Source: Glomus cerebriforme (taxonomy: Eukaryota > Glomeromycota > Glomeromycetes > Glomerales > Glomeraceae). From it: 29,267 bases of DNA. A program made the translations under genes and the position numbers. Each line of letters opens with the position of its first letter. Position 1 is the first letter of the stretch. This document shows, one piece after another, positions 20,695 through 29,267 of this stretch. Below the pieces are notes generated by a model. It made no database searches. It saw only the letters and a list, made by a program, of their open reading frames with translations, and was not told where the DNA came from. The DNA lies in NCBI GenBank assembly GCA_003550305.1, contig QKYT01000839.1, positions 15,969-45,235 of the forward strand, in the 5' to 3' direction.

Positions 20695-20799
20695 GAAAGA
20701 AATCAATTAGAAAAGCAAGCTTTAATAATATCGAATTTGATAGCAACTATTAAATTAGTAAATTTCAAGTTCTTTCTGACAGTATTAACATCATTTTAA
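20695..20799 (+). pseudogene. Short coding-like fragment after an acceptor-like site
   Basis: After TTTATAG the frame reads ERNQLEKQALIISNLIATIK and on for 34 codons to TAA. It is too short to identify. It could be a relic exon of the same decayed plus-strand gene or genes as the fragments at 17.1-19.7 kb. Confidence 0.25.
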
Positions 20800-21082
20800 T
20801 GAATTCTTATCGTTTTAATAGTTTTTAATTACACCTAATCGCCTGATCTTAACCTGACACAAGATTTTCAGTTGAAAACAGTGATAATAATGAAATAATT
20901 TCTTGAAAATATAATGATAGCTCTCAAAATTAAAGGAAGAATAATTATTATAAATAAATATTATTGTCACAACCGATATATTCTAATACTTATGGTTCCC
21001 AAATTTTGTTTTCATATCGATTTCTTGAATTTGATTCTTCCTCCTAAATAAAAAATATGAGAAAATTAAGGGTATTATTTCA
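20800..21082. other. AT-rich spacer, nothing recognised
   Basis: No coding or repeat signal is seen. Confidence 0.35.
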
Positions 21083-21274
21083 TCAAAAGTTGTCTACCGT
21101 CAAATTAATCTTTGGCACAAAACTAGAAACCAAATTGTTGTGAAGGACTTTTAAAATCTTATTTTCATTATCATCATTTACCCATTGTTCAGAAGTCTCT
21201 TCTCAAATTGTCGTTGTTTCGATTTTATTACGTTGATTTTTAAAATATTTTTGAGAATGATCTAAATATTTAAC
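21083..21274 (-). pseudogene. Coding-like relic, minus strand, with an in-frame stop
   Basis: The minus-strand frame reads LDHSQKYFKNQRNKIETTT, meets TGA at 21203-21205, then continues EETSEQWVNDDNENKILKV and onwards to TGA at 21083-21085. The balanced polar composition on both sides of the stop argues for a decayed exon. It lies 0.65 kb beyond the end of the seven-exon gene on the same strand and could derive from a neighbour. No family is recognised. Confidence 0.3.
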
Positions 21275-21289
21275 TTAGTAGAAGCTTTG

Positions 21290-21940
21290 CTGTACCACAA
21301 AATTACTTCGATTAAATGAGAACTAGTATTTCTTAATGATCCATAATTTCTTTTCTGTTCCCCACGAATTAATAATATTATTCATAAGGAGTCTGAATCA
21401 ATGAAATTTTTTTTAAAAAATAGATATCTTGACTTCTTTTTTTCCTAATGCTAATGAATTCTCATGATGTCCATGGTACGACATTTTTTCATTCGTTAAA
21501 GAATCAACCAAAATTTCCTTATATACTTTTTGGTGTCCACTCGATCAATGTCATTGAATATATAACGTCTGCAGGATTAGATAAATCATTCAAAGATAAA
21601 AAAAGATTATACAAATAAAAAATTTATTATTAACAATATAAATTTTATTTATTATTATATAATATGCTAAAAATTATGTGAAAGAATGATTCATAAATTT
21701 TTCGATTAATATCCTAAATTATTTTACATTGTTAGAAAGTAAAATAACCTCATTATTCCGTACATAATAAATGTAATATAATAATTTCATGCCTATTTAT
21801 TTCCGACTTATATAACGTAATTTTTTATGAATGCAACAAAAATTCCTTTAACTTTTAAAAAAAGTATTGCCCTATTATGTGAGATAGCCATATTATAATT
21901 GAATGAGAAACAAAACATTGCTTTATCCGTAAGACTCATA
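21290..21940. other. AT-rich intergenic, 3' side of the seven-exon gene
   Basis: It contains the probable 3' UTR of the gene ending at 21941. Further weak coding-like words on the minus strand around 21430-21600 are interrupted by several stops. Nothing can be named. Confidence 0.3.
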
Positions 21941-24145
21941 TTATAACAAGTCAAACTCTTCCAGAAAAGATTTGATCGGTTTAATCTATAAATGAAAAAA
22001 AAAAATTAATTATGAAAACAATTTTCATAAATTTGAAAAAAAAAGTGTTATACTTTAGGTTTGTTATTCCTATTCTTGAGATTATTTTTGAATTCTTCTA
22101 TAATTTGCTGCATATACCATCCTTCAAAATCGATATCTTGAAGTTCAAGCGGTAATTTCACTTCTTGTGAAGATTTTATAATACTTCTTGAACTTTTATT
22201 GGGAGCAAAATCATTCATATCCAAATCTATTAAAACTTTATCCTCTCGAACGAATCGATCACCAACTAAAATAAATGTTGGTGCATTGTCTGGGAGTTTC
22301 GATGTCTGAGTTGTCACATTATGATCATATTCAATCGTTCCATTAAATTTTACATTTAATTGAGGATAATACTTCTCCTTAGCCTTGTTCTGTGAGATCT
22401 TTATTTGTAAATCTTGTTGCTCGGCCTTTATTGCGTTCCAATTCTTTTCAACTGTTGCTTTTTTATCGGCTATAGGGTTAGTCTGGTCATCAATCTCCGA
22501 TTCTTCCGGATCTATCTTTTCCTTTTCCATTGTTTGATTCATGCTCTCTTTTAATTCTGATATTTGGATATTTTTTGAATCATTTGCTACTATTGTCTCT
22601 TTAGATTGTTTTAATTCCTTAATCTCCGATTCTTCCGGATCTATCTTTTCCTTTTCCAGGTTCTCTTTTGATTCTGATATTTGGATAGTTTTTGAATCAT
22701 TTGCTACTATTGTCTCTTTAGATTGGTTTGATTCCTTTTCAAATTTTTGATAATCAAACAAAAGACGAAGTTTTGCTTGAAGTGCTTCAATTTTTTTGTT
22801 AAAATTAGGCAAATTTCTTTCTACAATATTAGTTTCTTCCTTCATTTTAACCTCCAAAGTTGTTGTACGATGCGAGTCGCATGAAGTACGACTATCATTA
22901 ACATCTGACACATTAGTATTTATATTTCGATCGGAAGTAATTTCCCTGTCTGGTTCAAGCACCGTTGCTTTTGCTGCAATTTCAATAGCTTCTTTAAGAT
23001 CCTCAGATTCATCATAGCTAAAAAAAAAAAATAAATATTAGAACAAAATTCAAAAATTTTTTGCAATTTCCCTCCTTTAATTTACCTATTCAACGACTTT
23101 TTATTTTCCTTTGATGGAAAAAATTAATAAAAGTTGGTTATTATAAAATATGAAAAAATATGGTAATCATTGCTTCTACTCACTGGGTCATCCATAACGG
23201 CACAGAATGTCCAACCTGATTTTTCATCATTCTAATTTTAAATGTAAAAAATGTAAGATAGTAATATATAAATATTTTCTTTCCATAAGCTCAATATTTA
23301 ATAGCCTCAACGTACTTTATATGATTCTTCAGGCTGTACAGCATTGCCAAATTGTGTTGTTTCAAAAAGTGTTAACCAAGGATTATTCTTTTGTATAGAA
23401 TTTCTTCTTTTGTGAACACGTGTTTGTTCATACTTTCAAGATTTTAAAATGATATGTTAGTTTAAGATGATAATTTATTTAACAATCCATCTTATTTTTC
23501 AAATGCATTACCTTTTTAATTTTATCGTGTTTATCCTTATTTTTAATGTCAAAATTGGTCTGTTTGTCTTCATTCACACCATAATTCGATTCGATACTTC
23601 CTCCCTGTTCAATTTTTACAGCATCAATAAACTCCTCATTAAGCTTCCAATCAAATTCAATTAAATATTCATTATTTACCGATTTAGGTGAAACAGTAAA
23701 TGCGTCAATTCGTCCATCAACATTTGTTGTAGTCTTGATACATTTTGCTTCATTATTCGGATTTATGTCTTTGACAACTGAGAACTTCCAATTTGCATAA
23801 GGGTTTTCTTTATGAATTGGAATGTTCCTCAAACGAAAACGATCGACTTCTGTAACTGTCGGATACTTTGGATTTGTTACGATAGGATTATCATCAATCT
23901 TTAATAAATAAATCATAATTAATTTTTTTATTTTATTTATTTTTAAAAAAAAATCCACCCACTACCTTGATATCAATTTTTTCATTAAGATCCGTTTTAT
24001 ATGAATTTCCTTCCTTATCTTTTTTAAGATATGGGTTTTCTTCCTGTTTTTTAAGGTATGGATTTTCTTCTTTATATGGATTTTTTTCCTTCAAAGGATT
24101 AAGCTTCAGATGTTTTGGAACATAAGGATTTTTATCCGGATTCAT
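21941..24145 (-). CDS. Unrecognised acidic repeat protein, 7 exons, about 587 aa
   Basis: Seven exons stay in one frame across GT-AG introns: 24145-23966, 23898-23512, 23432-23316, 23231-23184, 23108-23086, 23017-22054 and 21985-21941. The start is the first ATG; the longer open frame begins at TTG. Exon 1 (residues 1-60) is Lys/Glu/Asn-rich with an NPY motif at residues 6, 22, 28 and 37, two of them inside adjacent EENPYLKK-type units; another NPY is at residue 92. Residues 61-189 look globular (YANWKFSVV, EYLIEFDWKLNEEF). Residues 323-347 may form a coiled coil. Two tandem repeats of about 35-39 residues follow at 350-384 and 389-427, each containing SKETIVANDSK and EKEKIDPEESEI. There is no signal peptide or membrane segment, so it is probably intracellular. 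Function unknown. If the last intron is retained, the protein ends at TAA 22048-22050 (574 residues). Confidence 0.75.
22493..22735 (-). repeat. Tandem intragenic duplication (about 125 and 114 bp)
   Basis: atctccgattcttccggatc starts both copies, at 22493 and 22622. The copies share most bases up to the tctctttagattg word; the second lacks a stretch of about 12 bases encoding NQTM. The length difference keeps the frame. Both copies code in the sixth exon of the minus-strand gene, so this is a recent in-frame segmental duplication and a likely site of length variation between strains. Confidence 0.85.
24025..24125 (-). repeat. Minisatellite encoding NPY-containing units
   Basis: On the plus strand, atatgggttttcttcc, gtatggattttcttc, atatggattttt and ataaggattttt recur at 27-, 18- and about 48-base spacings. 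They encode the NPY motifs of the first exon of the minus-strand gene. The unit length stays a multiple of three. Confidence 0.6.
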
Positions 24146-25448
24146 GTTGTACAATTAATTGATTTGATAATCAATTTTTAATATCACAGTAAAAAAAAAA
24201 TTCTTTTATATTTTTATTATTATTATTATTGTTGTTTTTTTTAAAAAAAAAAAAGTAAAAGAAAAGAAAAGAAAAGAAAAAAGGAAAGGAAATATATCCT
24301 GCCGAAAAAAAAAAGGAATATTTTTAAAGTTGATGTCGAAATAATCGGAAAGAAGTTATAATAATAAATCTGATAAACGTAGCGCAATTAAACTCTTATA
24401 ACTTTTAATTATAAAATGTAATTAATGCAATAATTATAATAATTATAATAATAATTATAACAATTAGTATTATTTTGATCAATAGTTTGATGTTCGTTTG
24501 TTCAGAAAAACTTATGGGAAAATGAGGGGGTTCGTTACAATCATTACTTTATAATAAATCCTTGACCTTTTTTTAATTCAAGTAATGAATCATGTATTTT
24601 ATTGTACACATTACGTCATAATTGTATCTCATTAAATAGTAATTATCGTGAATTATTGCTATAAAAGAGCGATTTTCCCGCTGTGAATTTGTTTTAAGTC
24701 AAAAACTGGTTTAGTGCTGTTTTAAATAATCGTTATTATTTGATTAATTTGTGGATTGATTTGTTGCGCCACGCCGAAATTATATGTTTCATTTTATTAT
24801 AAAATAAACAATTCACGTTCTTTAATTAATTGTATTGTTTATGAAGACATTATTTAAATGTACTATATCCACAGCATAGAAGACTATAAATTTATTTGTT
24901 TTATTAACTTTTTGCGTTTATTTTGGTATATAAATTCTTGCATCATGGCCATTAATTGAGCTAATTAAAATGAATATAATAAATTGGTATAAATATCTTA
25001 ACTTTCTTGATAAGGATTTCATTGATAATATATTTTTTTTTAATAACAAAATCTAATAATACTTACTAAAACAGTTCTACTTTTTATGTTAATTCATTTC
25101 GAGCTTATTAAAAGATATTCTATAGAGTATGATCGTAGGGAAAAATATGATTGTTTGTATCACTAAAATTTAAATAATTAAATTATCGGCTCTAATGCTA
25201 ACTGCTAAACTCAAATTTTTACTCCCACGTGACATGTGGAAAACTTACGGCAATTTCCGTAATGCCGTAATCAATCTTGGCTTATGAAAGATTGTTTCAG
25301 TTTCCTAAGCAAACAACTCTTTTTATTGTTCTCCTTTCATTGTTACAGTCGGCTCCTCAGATTCATAATTTTTTTGATGCAAAGAATTTATTTGATTTGC
25401 TGATTCGTCATAACGTGAGAAATTTGGCGTATTTTGCACTGTAGCTAA
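24146..25448. other. AT-rich intergenic, upstream of the seven-exon gene
   Basis: This is the promoter side of the minus-strand gene. A (GAAAA)n-type microsatellite lies at about 24258-24284, and ATT/TTA trinucleotide runs at about 24215 and 24430-24460. A hairpin ttacggca...tgccgtaa is at 25246-25271, beside a cacgtg at 25226. No gene is seen. Confidence 0.35.
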
Positions 25449-25450
25449 TA

Positions 25451-25530
25451 CAGTAACACCTCTATAAGCACTCGTTCTATGTTCTGCACGTGCAAGCAAT
25501 TCGTATATTAGAACGAGCAGTCGAGCTTAA
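25451..25530. mobile_element. pogo/Tigger-like element end (remnant)
   Basis: cagtaacacctctataagca starts at 25451 right after TA (25449-25450), matching the CAGT...CCTCTATA style of pogo/Tigger termini and similar to the end at 26212. Just inside, ctcgttctat pairs with attagaacgag at about 25502, a subterminal dyad. The matching far end was not found. Confidence 0.45.
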
Positions 25531-26209
25531 ATATGATTGGTTCAATAATGATTATATTGTGTACCATTTATCTTAGAAATTTTCGCGCACTTCGATTTTT
25601 TAAGAAAAATAAATAAATAAAAAATTTACTTTATTTCATATATTTTTAATATTTTTAAAAGAATAAAAATTTTTGCACATTTGTATATTTTTAAAATATT
25701 AAAGGATAAATAAAGATTATGCAAATTTTATTAGACATTATGCTATTTACGTTACAAAAAAAAAGCATTTACTATTTAAGCTAGTCTCATGAAATCTAAT
25801 ATAAAAAAAATCTCAATATTTTCTGAATAACTTTACTTAAGCATCTTTCACTTGTTTTCTTTGGCCAAAGTGTCCAAATTATACCTTGAAAGTAAAAAAA
25901 AACAAAACCCCGTTTTGATATTATTAAAAAATATTCATATTTTATATCAAACCCATGAAAAATTAATGTATAGGTATTCAATACATTATTAATAACTTCT
26001 ATTAGACATTTTTCGCGTCTATTATAAAATTATTAGTTAATAAAAATGTTTCCAACTTTATGATAATAATATTTTATATATGAAGTTATGCTGATAGCAA
26101 AATAATATTTACCTTTATAAATTAATAAACTTCTCAAATATTAAAATAAATTTTTATAAAATGAAGAGAAAAAATAATGGAGAAAAGAAAAAATTTATTA
26201 TCATGAATA
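25531..26209. other. AT-rich sequence between two Tigger-like ends
   Basis: A 61-codon minus-strand frame (25796-25981) is present but starts in AT-rich sequence and matches nothing I know. No other signal is seen. It may be the interior of the element starting at 25451. Confidence 0.3.
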
Positions 26210-26211
26210 TA

Positions 26212-26360
26212 CAGTCAGACCTCTATATAATCACCAAGTCGGTTACACCTCCAAGTGGTGATTTTATAGAAGTGTGACTATAATCATTAAACCTCTATAC
26301 AATCACCGATGTAATAAAAATCATGTGCAGTGATTATAAAGAGATTTACCTCGAAAAATA
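26212..26360 (+). mobile_element. 5' end of a pogo/Tigger-type transposon
   Basis: cagtcagacctctatataat begins at 26212 after TA (26210-26211), a typical Tigger/pogo terminus. The word cctctata(t/c)aatcacc appears at 26219 and again at 26294, and its complement (ggtgattttatag, gtgattataaagag) appears twice, forming subterminal repeats. The transposase remnant at 26525 lies downstream in the expected orientation. The 3' terminus was not found before the next element at 27452. Confidence 0.65.
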
Positions 26361-26524
26361 GAATATTAAATTTAGAACAATAATTAAACTTGTGCCACCT
26401 TAAACATATAACTACGCATTTTTTTTCAAGAGTAAATTTTTTAAGATTTTTATTTTATAAATTCATTATTATTTATTATATTATATTATTTATTGTATTA
26501 TTTATTGTATAAACTTCATTATTA

Positions 26525-27253
26525 TTGTATAGAGATATTTTTAAACTTAATTTAACCCATATTGAAGTAGCCTTTCTACTACCTAACACTACAAGTCACC
26601 TTCAGCTATTAGACATGGGAATTATCAAGAGCTTTAAAGCTCATTATAAGCGAAACTATTGCTGGCATATTTTAAGACTTTTTGAAGAAGGAAAAGATAT
26701 AAATAAGGAAAAGATTAATATCAAAAAAGCTATTGATTATTTAGCAGATGCATGGGAAAATGTGACTGAGAAGACAATTTTTAACTGTTGGGTTAAAACT
26801 GGAATATTACCTTCTTCAGTTGAAAATGATATAGCCGATGCAATACAAACTTAACAAAATATTCTTAACCATGAAATAGCAGATACTGATCGCGTAATTG
26901 AGGAGTTAGGTATGGAATCTGACAGTCCTTTTGTTGCTTCATTAGCAGATGCATTGGATGAATTTTTCCACAGTTTGGAGGAAGAAATACCAACAAAAGA
27001 CATTTTAGACGAAGATGACATCATTAAATTAGTTCAAGGGGAAATAAATAACGAGGATGATAATTCAGATGATTCTGAAGGTGAGCCAGAATTAGGTTCT
27101 TTAGATGATGCAATAAAATCTTTACAAACTTGGATGGCTTTCTTTGAACAGCAAGAAATGGATGAATTTAAAGAAAATGATAGACGCGTTTTTAGAAAGT
27201 ATCTCAAAGAGTTCAAAAACTTAAAATACAAACTAAAAAACAAGCTCCAATAA
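26525..27253 (+). pseudogene. Tigger/CENP-B-type DDE transposase, C-terminal remnant
   Basis: One frame runs from about 26525 to TAA 27251-27253, interrupted by a single stop, TAA at 26852-26854. Fragment residues 15-40 read VAFLLPNTTSHLQ, then LLDMGIIKSFKAHYKR, which matches the block around the third catalytic acidic residue of pogo/Tigger transposases (LPPNTTSxLQPLDxGII). The Asp is kept but the usual Pro before it is Leu. The helix-turn-helix DNA-binding half and the first two catalytic residues are missing: only about 165 AT-rich bases separate this frame from the subterminal repeats. Beyond the stop the frame continues through an acidic region (DEDD, NNEDDNSDDSEGE) to a Lys-rich end. 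It is non-functional as a transposase. Annotating the two halves as separate genes would be wrong. Confidence 0.8.
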
Positions 27254-27443
27254 CTAGTGAAAATTTATTATTTTTATTAAAGTTTACCAACTGATATAAT
27301 TTCTATATAATTTTTGATAGAGTATAATATTTAAAAAAATGATTTTATTGCATCTCATTTTCAAGCCATATATCAAAAATACTAATAAGATCAGTTTGAT
27401 TTTAACTTATATTTTATATAACCTTTATTTAACATAAGAGATA
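27254..27443. other. AT-rich spacer
   Basis: Follows the transposase remnant. No Tigger 3' terminus is seen. Confidence 0.35.
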
Positions 27444-28140
27444 GTTTAAATCAGAGTTTGGATCTATTATCTGGATTTTGTGGATATCCAGACTTTATCT
27501 GAGTAATATCTGAATATCTAAGTGCCGGCCAGAATTATAGATATATCGTCCCGTTTTAGAACGTCTAAAGCGGAGCAGAATCACGTGATTTTTGTAAAAT
27601 TTTTGGCCGGAATTATGGCATTAAGAAATTATGCATGTGACAAATAACAGGTGATAAATAGGATTTCACCTATCGAAAAATTCTATCCCTAGAATACTTA
27701 GGAAAAATGGAAAATGAAGGTGTAATGCAAGGAGTGACAGATATTCACTATGATCACACATCCTCCCATTTTAGTAATCAATATTATACAAGATCTTAAA
27801 AAGGAAATTTCAAGTTTTTGAAAAATATTTTTTTGTAGAATAGCTATTACCAAAAAAGGGGGTATCTAAAAGCAAAGTAAAATCACGTGATCATAGGGAA
27901 TATCTGTCACTCCCATGTCATACCTTCATTTTCCAATTTTTTCTAAGTATTTTAGAATTTTTTCGATAGGTAAAATCCTATTTATTACCTGTTATTTGTC
28001 ACATGCATAATTTTTTAATGCTATAATTCTGGCCAAAAATTTTACAAACATCACGTGATTCTGCTTCAATAAATATTCAGATTGGACAAATAAATGTAAA
28101 TTAAATATCTAAATAGTTAGATCTAAACTCTGGTTTAGAT
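27444..28140. mobile_element. hAT-like fold-back element, 681 bp, with 8-bp target duplication
   Basis: The element spans 27452-28132. It starts cagagtttggatcta and ends with the complement of cagagtttagatcta, giving 15-bp terminal repeats with one mismatch. The flanks gtttaaat (27444-27451) and gtttagat (28133-28140) agree at 7 of 8 bases, the duplication size of hAT elements. Inside, two long arms (27575-27757 and 27888-28064) are inverted copies at roughly 85-90 percent identity by eye. They carry atcacgtgat three times (27582, 27884, 28052 for the cacgtg core) and TGGCC(A/G)GAATTA-type words. There is no open frame, so it is non-autonomous. The transcript of either strand could fold into a hairpin of about 180 bp. 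The inner palindrome may be a separate insertion. Confidence 0.7.
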
Positions 28141-28745
28141 TCTCACAATAAATATTTTAAACATAAATGCTCATACTTATGCTTATCTACTGGAATATAA
28201 AGTTTTCATTAAATAATCTTTAATATTAGGATATTTTTTAATAAGATTTAACTATTTTTCATAAAAAAGCTTCTTATACAAACTATTATGACATGAAAAA
28301 AAGTTATAAACAAAATTTTTATATTGATCACAAAGTTTGAATTTAATGTTTTTTGGTAAATTTTTGCTTATATGAAAAAAAATAAATTAATTAAGTTATT
28401 TCATATACTTGAATAATCACTATATTTGTTGCAAGATTTGCATTAGTAATGAATACTAACAGTTCAATTATTATTGCTTTTTAGTGCACTTTAGGATCTA
28501 TTTATAAAAATCTATCATTTTATTAAATACAAGGATCTGTGCAATTAGATGTAATTTAATATTATTATCAATAATAAGAAAAAGTAAAAGTAGTATTAGT
28601 TAGTTTTAGTCATATTATCATTCAAAATAATATTATAATATTTTAACTAAAGAGTAATCTGATTTGGAGATATCTAGAATAATTAAGTAACCCTATTTTC
28701 TTTATTAAGTTAAAATTTAACAAATTATTCAAATTTATCTACTAT
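28141..28745. other. AT-rich intergenic, nothing recognised
   Basis: Both strands were read; there is no gene or clear repeat beyond A/T-rich simple sequence. Confidence 0.35.
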
Positions 28746-28916
28746 ATTTTATTAAAAATAAGCACTCAGCAAAAATAAGCACCTTCTTAAACTTTTCAAT
28801 TTTTCTTAAGAAAAAGTTATATATGTTACTAATAAAAATAGTATCAAAAATAAGCATCACTCCAAACTTTTCACATAAAAATTCTTGCAAAAAAAAATGC
28901 TTATTTTTAATAAAAT
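28746..28916. repeat. 171-bp inverted-repeat unit with AAAAATAAGCA words
   Basis: attttattaaaaataagca (28746-28764) is exactly complementary to 28898-28916. Two further aaaaataagca words occur inside (about 28774 and 28844), so internal direct repeats sit within the inverted repeat. This is typical of a miniature element or its relic. No target duplication can be told apart from the AT-rich flanks. Confidence 0.5.
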
Positions 28917-29267
28917 AAATATGGTAATTTGCATTAAATAAGTATCATAAATGAAATACATTATATATTATATTTATTTTAATCTTGTATTTTTATATAT
29001 CATTAATAAGTTTATAGTTAAAAATAAATAGAGTTAAAAATTTTGCTTTTAATAGTTTTTATTAAATAGTATTTAGTGAAAAATTAGATTTTTTTAAGAA
29101 TATTATTAGAAATATATTTATATTTTGTTAAATAATTTTCAGTATCAGAAAATAATACATGATTATATAAATTATTAAATATAATAAAAACTATATTTTG
29201 AGAATTTTTAGAATAATTTAAATTTGTATTTTATATATATTATTAATAATGCTTTTTTTTTTTTTTT
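28917..29267. other. AT-rich sequence to the window end
   Basis: No feature is recognised. The window stops in a T homopolymer. Confidence 0.35.

Noticed and set aside
22541..23017. Two plus-strand frames of 69 and 73 codons
   Set aside because: Antisense shadows of exon 6 of the seven-exon gene; the first just mirrors the tandem duplication.
27034..27243. Minus-strand 69-codon frame
   Set aside because: Antisense of the acidic transposase tail, giving an artificial Ser-rich run.
1..29267. tRNA, rRNA or CRISPR array
   Set aside because: No tRNA-like TTCRANNC box with a matching acceptor stem, no rRNA-like conserved block, and no regularly spaced repeat array was found by reading; a covariance search would settle small RNAs.

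Overview
The window is nuclear DNA from a eukaryote with a very AT-rich genome, short spliceosomal introns (about 65-105 nt), long A/T homopolymers and many decayed transposons. The kinase architecture (Cys-pair finger plus TKL kinase, tail reading SSITGLILPDDSDDE), the cysteine-rich secreted proteins and the repeat content point to an arbuscular mycorrhizal fungus (Glomeromycotina, Rhizophagus-like). This assignment is inference from family knowledge; no database was searched.

Layout. 1-5.4 kb is mainly transposon debris: hAT-like ends, a 100-bp-arm palindrome nested in a GC-richer repeat, and an intact-ended Tc1/mariner-type MITE (5016-5417, TA duplication). One 47-residue secreted peptide gene sits inside it (1898-2041, minus). 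7.1-8.6 kb holds a complete three-exon kinase gene (minus). 8.95-10.1 kb holds a 10-cysteine secreted protein and a second, frameshifted copy, both minus and both apparently with a 5' UTR intron ending at the start codon. 10.1-14.7 kb is AT-rich and shows no genes; it contains a 420-base run of N. A 44-residue secreted peptide gene lies at 14722-14856 (plus). 16-21.3 kb shows only short coding-like fragments broken by stops, probably fossil genes. 21.9-24.1 kb (minus) is a seven-exon gene for an acidic, repeat-containing protein of about 587 residues with no recognised domain. 25.4-28.9 kb is transposon territory: pogo/Tigger-type ends, a truncated Tigger/CENP-B-type transposase with an in-frame stop, and a 681-bp hAT-like fold-back element with an 8-bp duplication.

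There is no operon logic here: genes are separate, spliced or very short, and set in repeats. The combination of three small secreted proteins, one expanded-family kinase and dense mobile DNA resembles a fast-evolving accessory compartment. The items most worth follow-up are the unnamed seven-exon protein, the two peptides that share an Asn-Ala/Leu-Pro cleavage junction, and the live/dead pair of cysteine-rich proteins.
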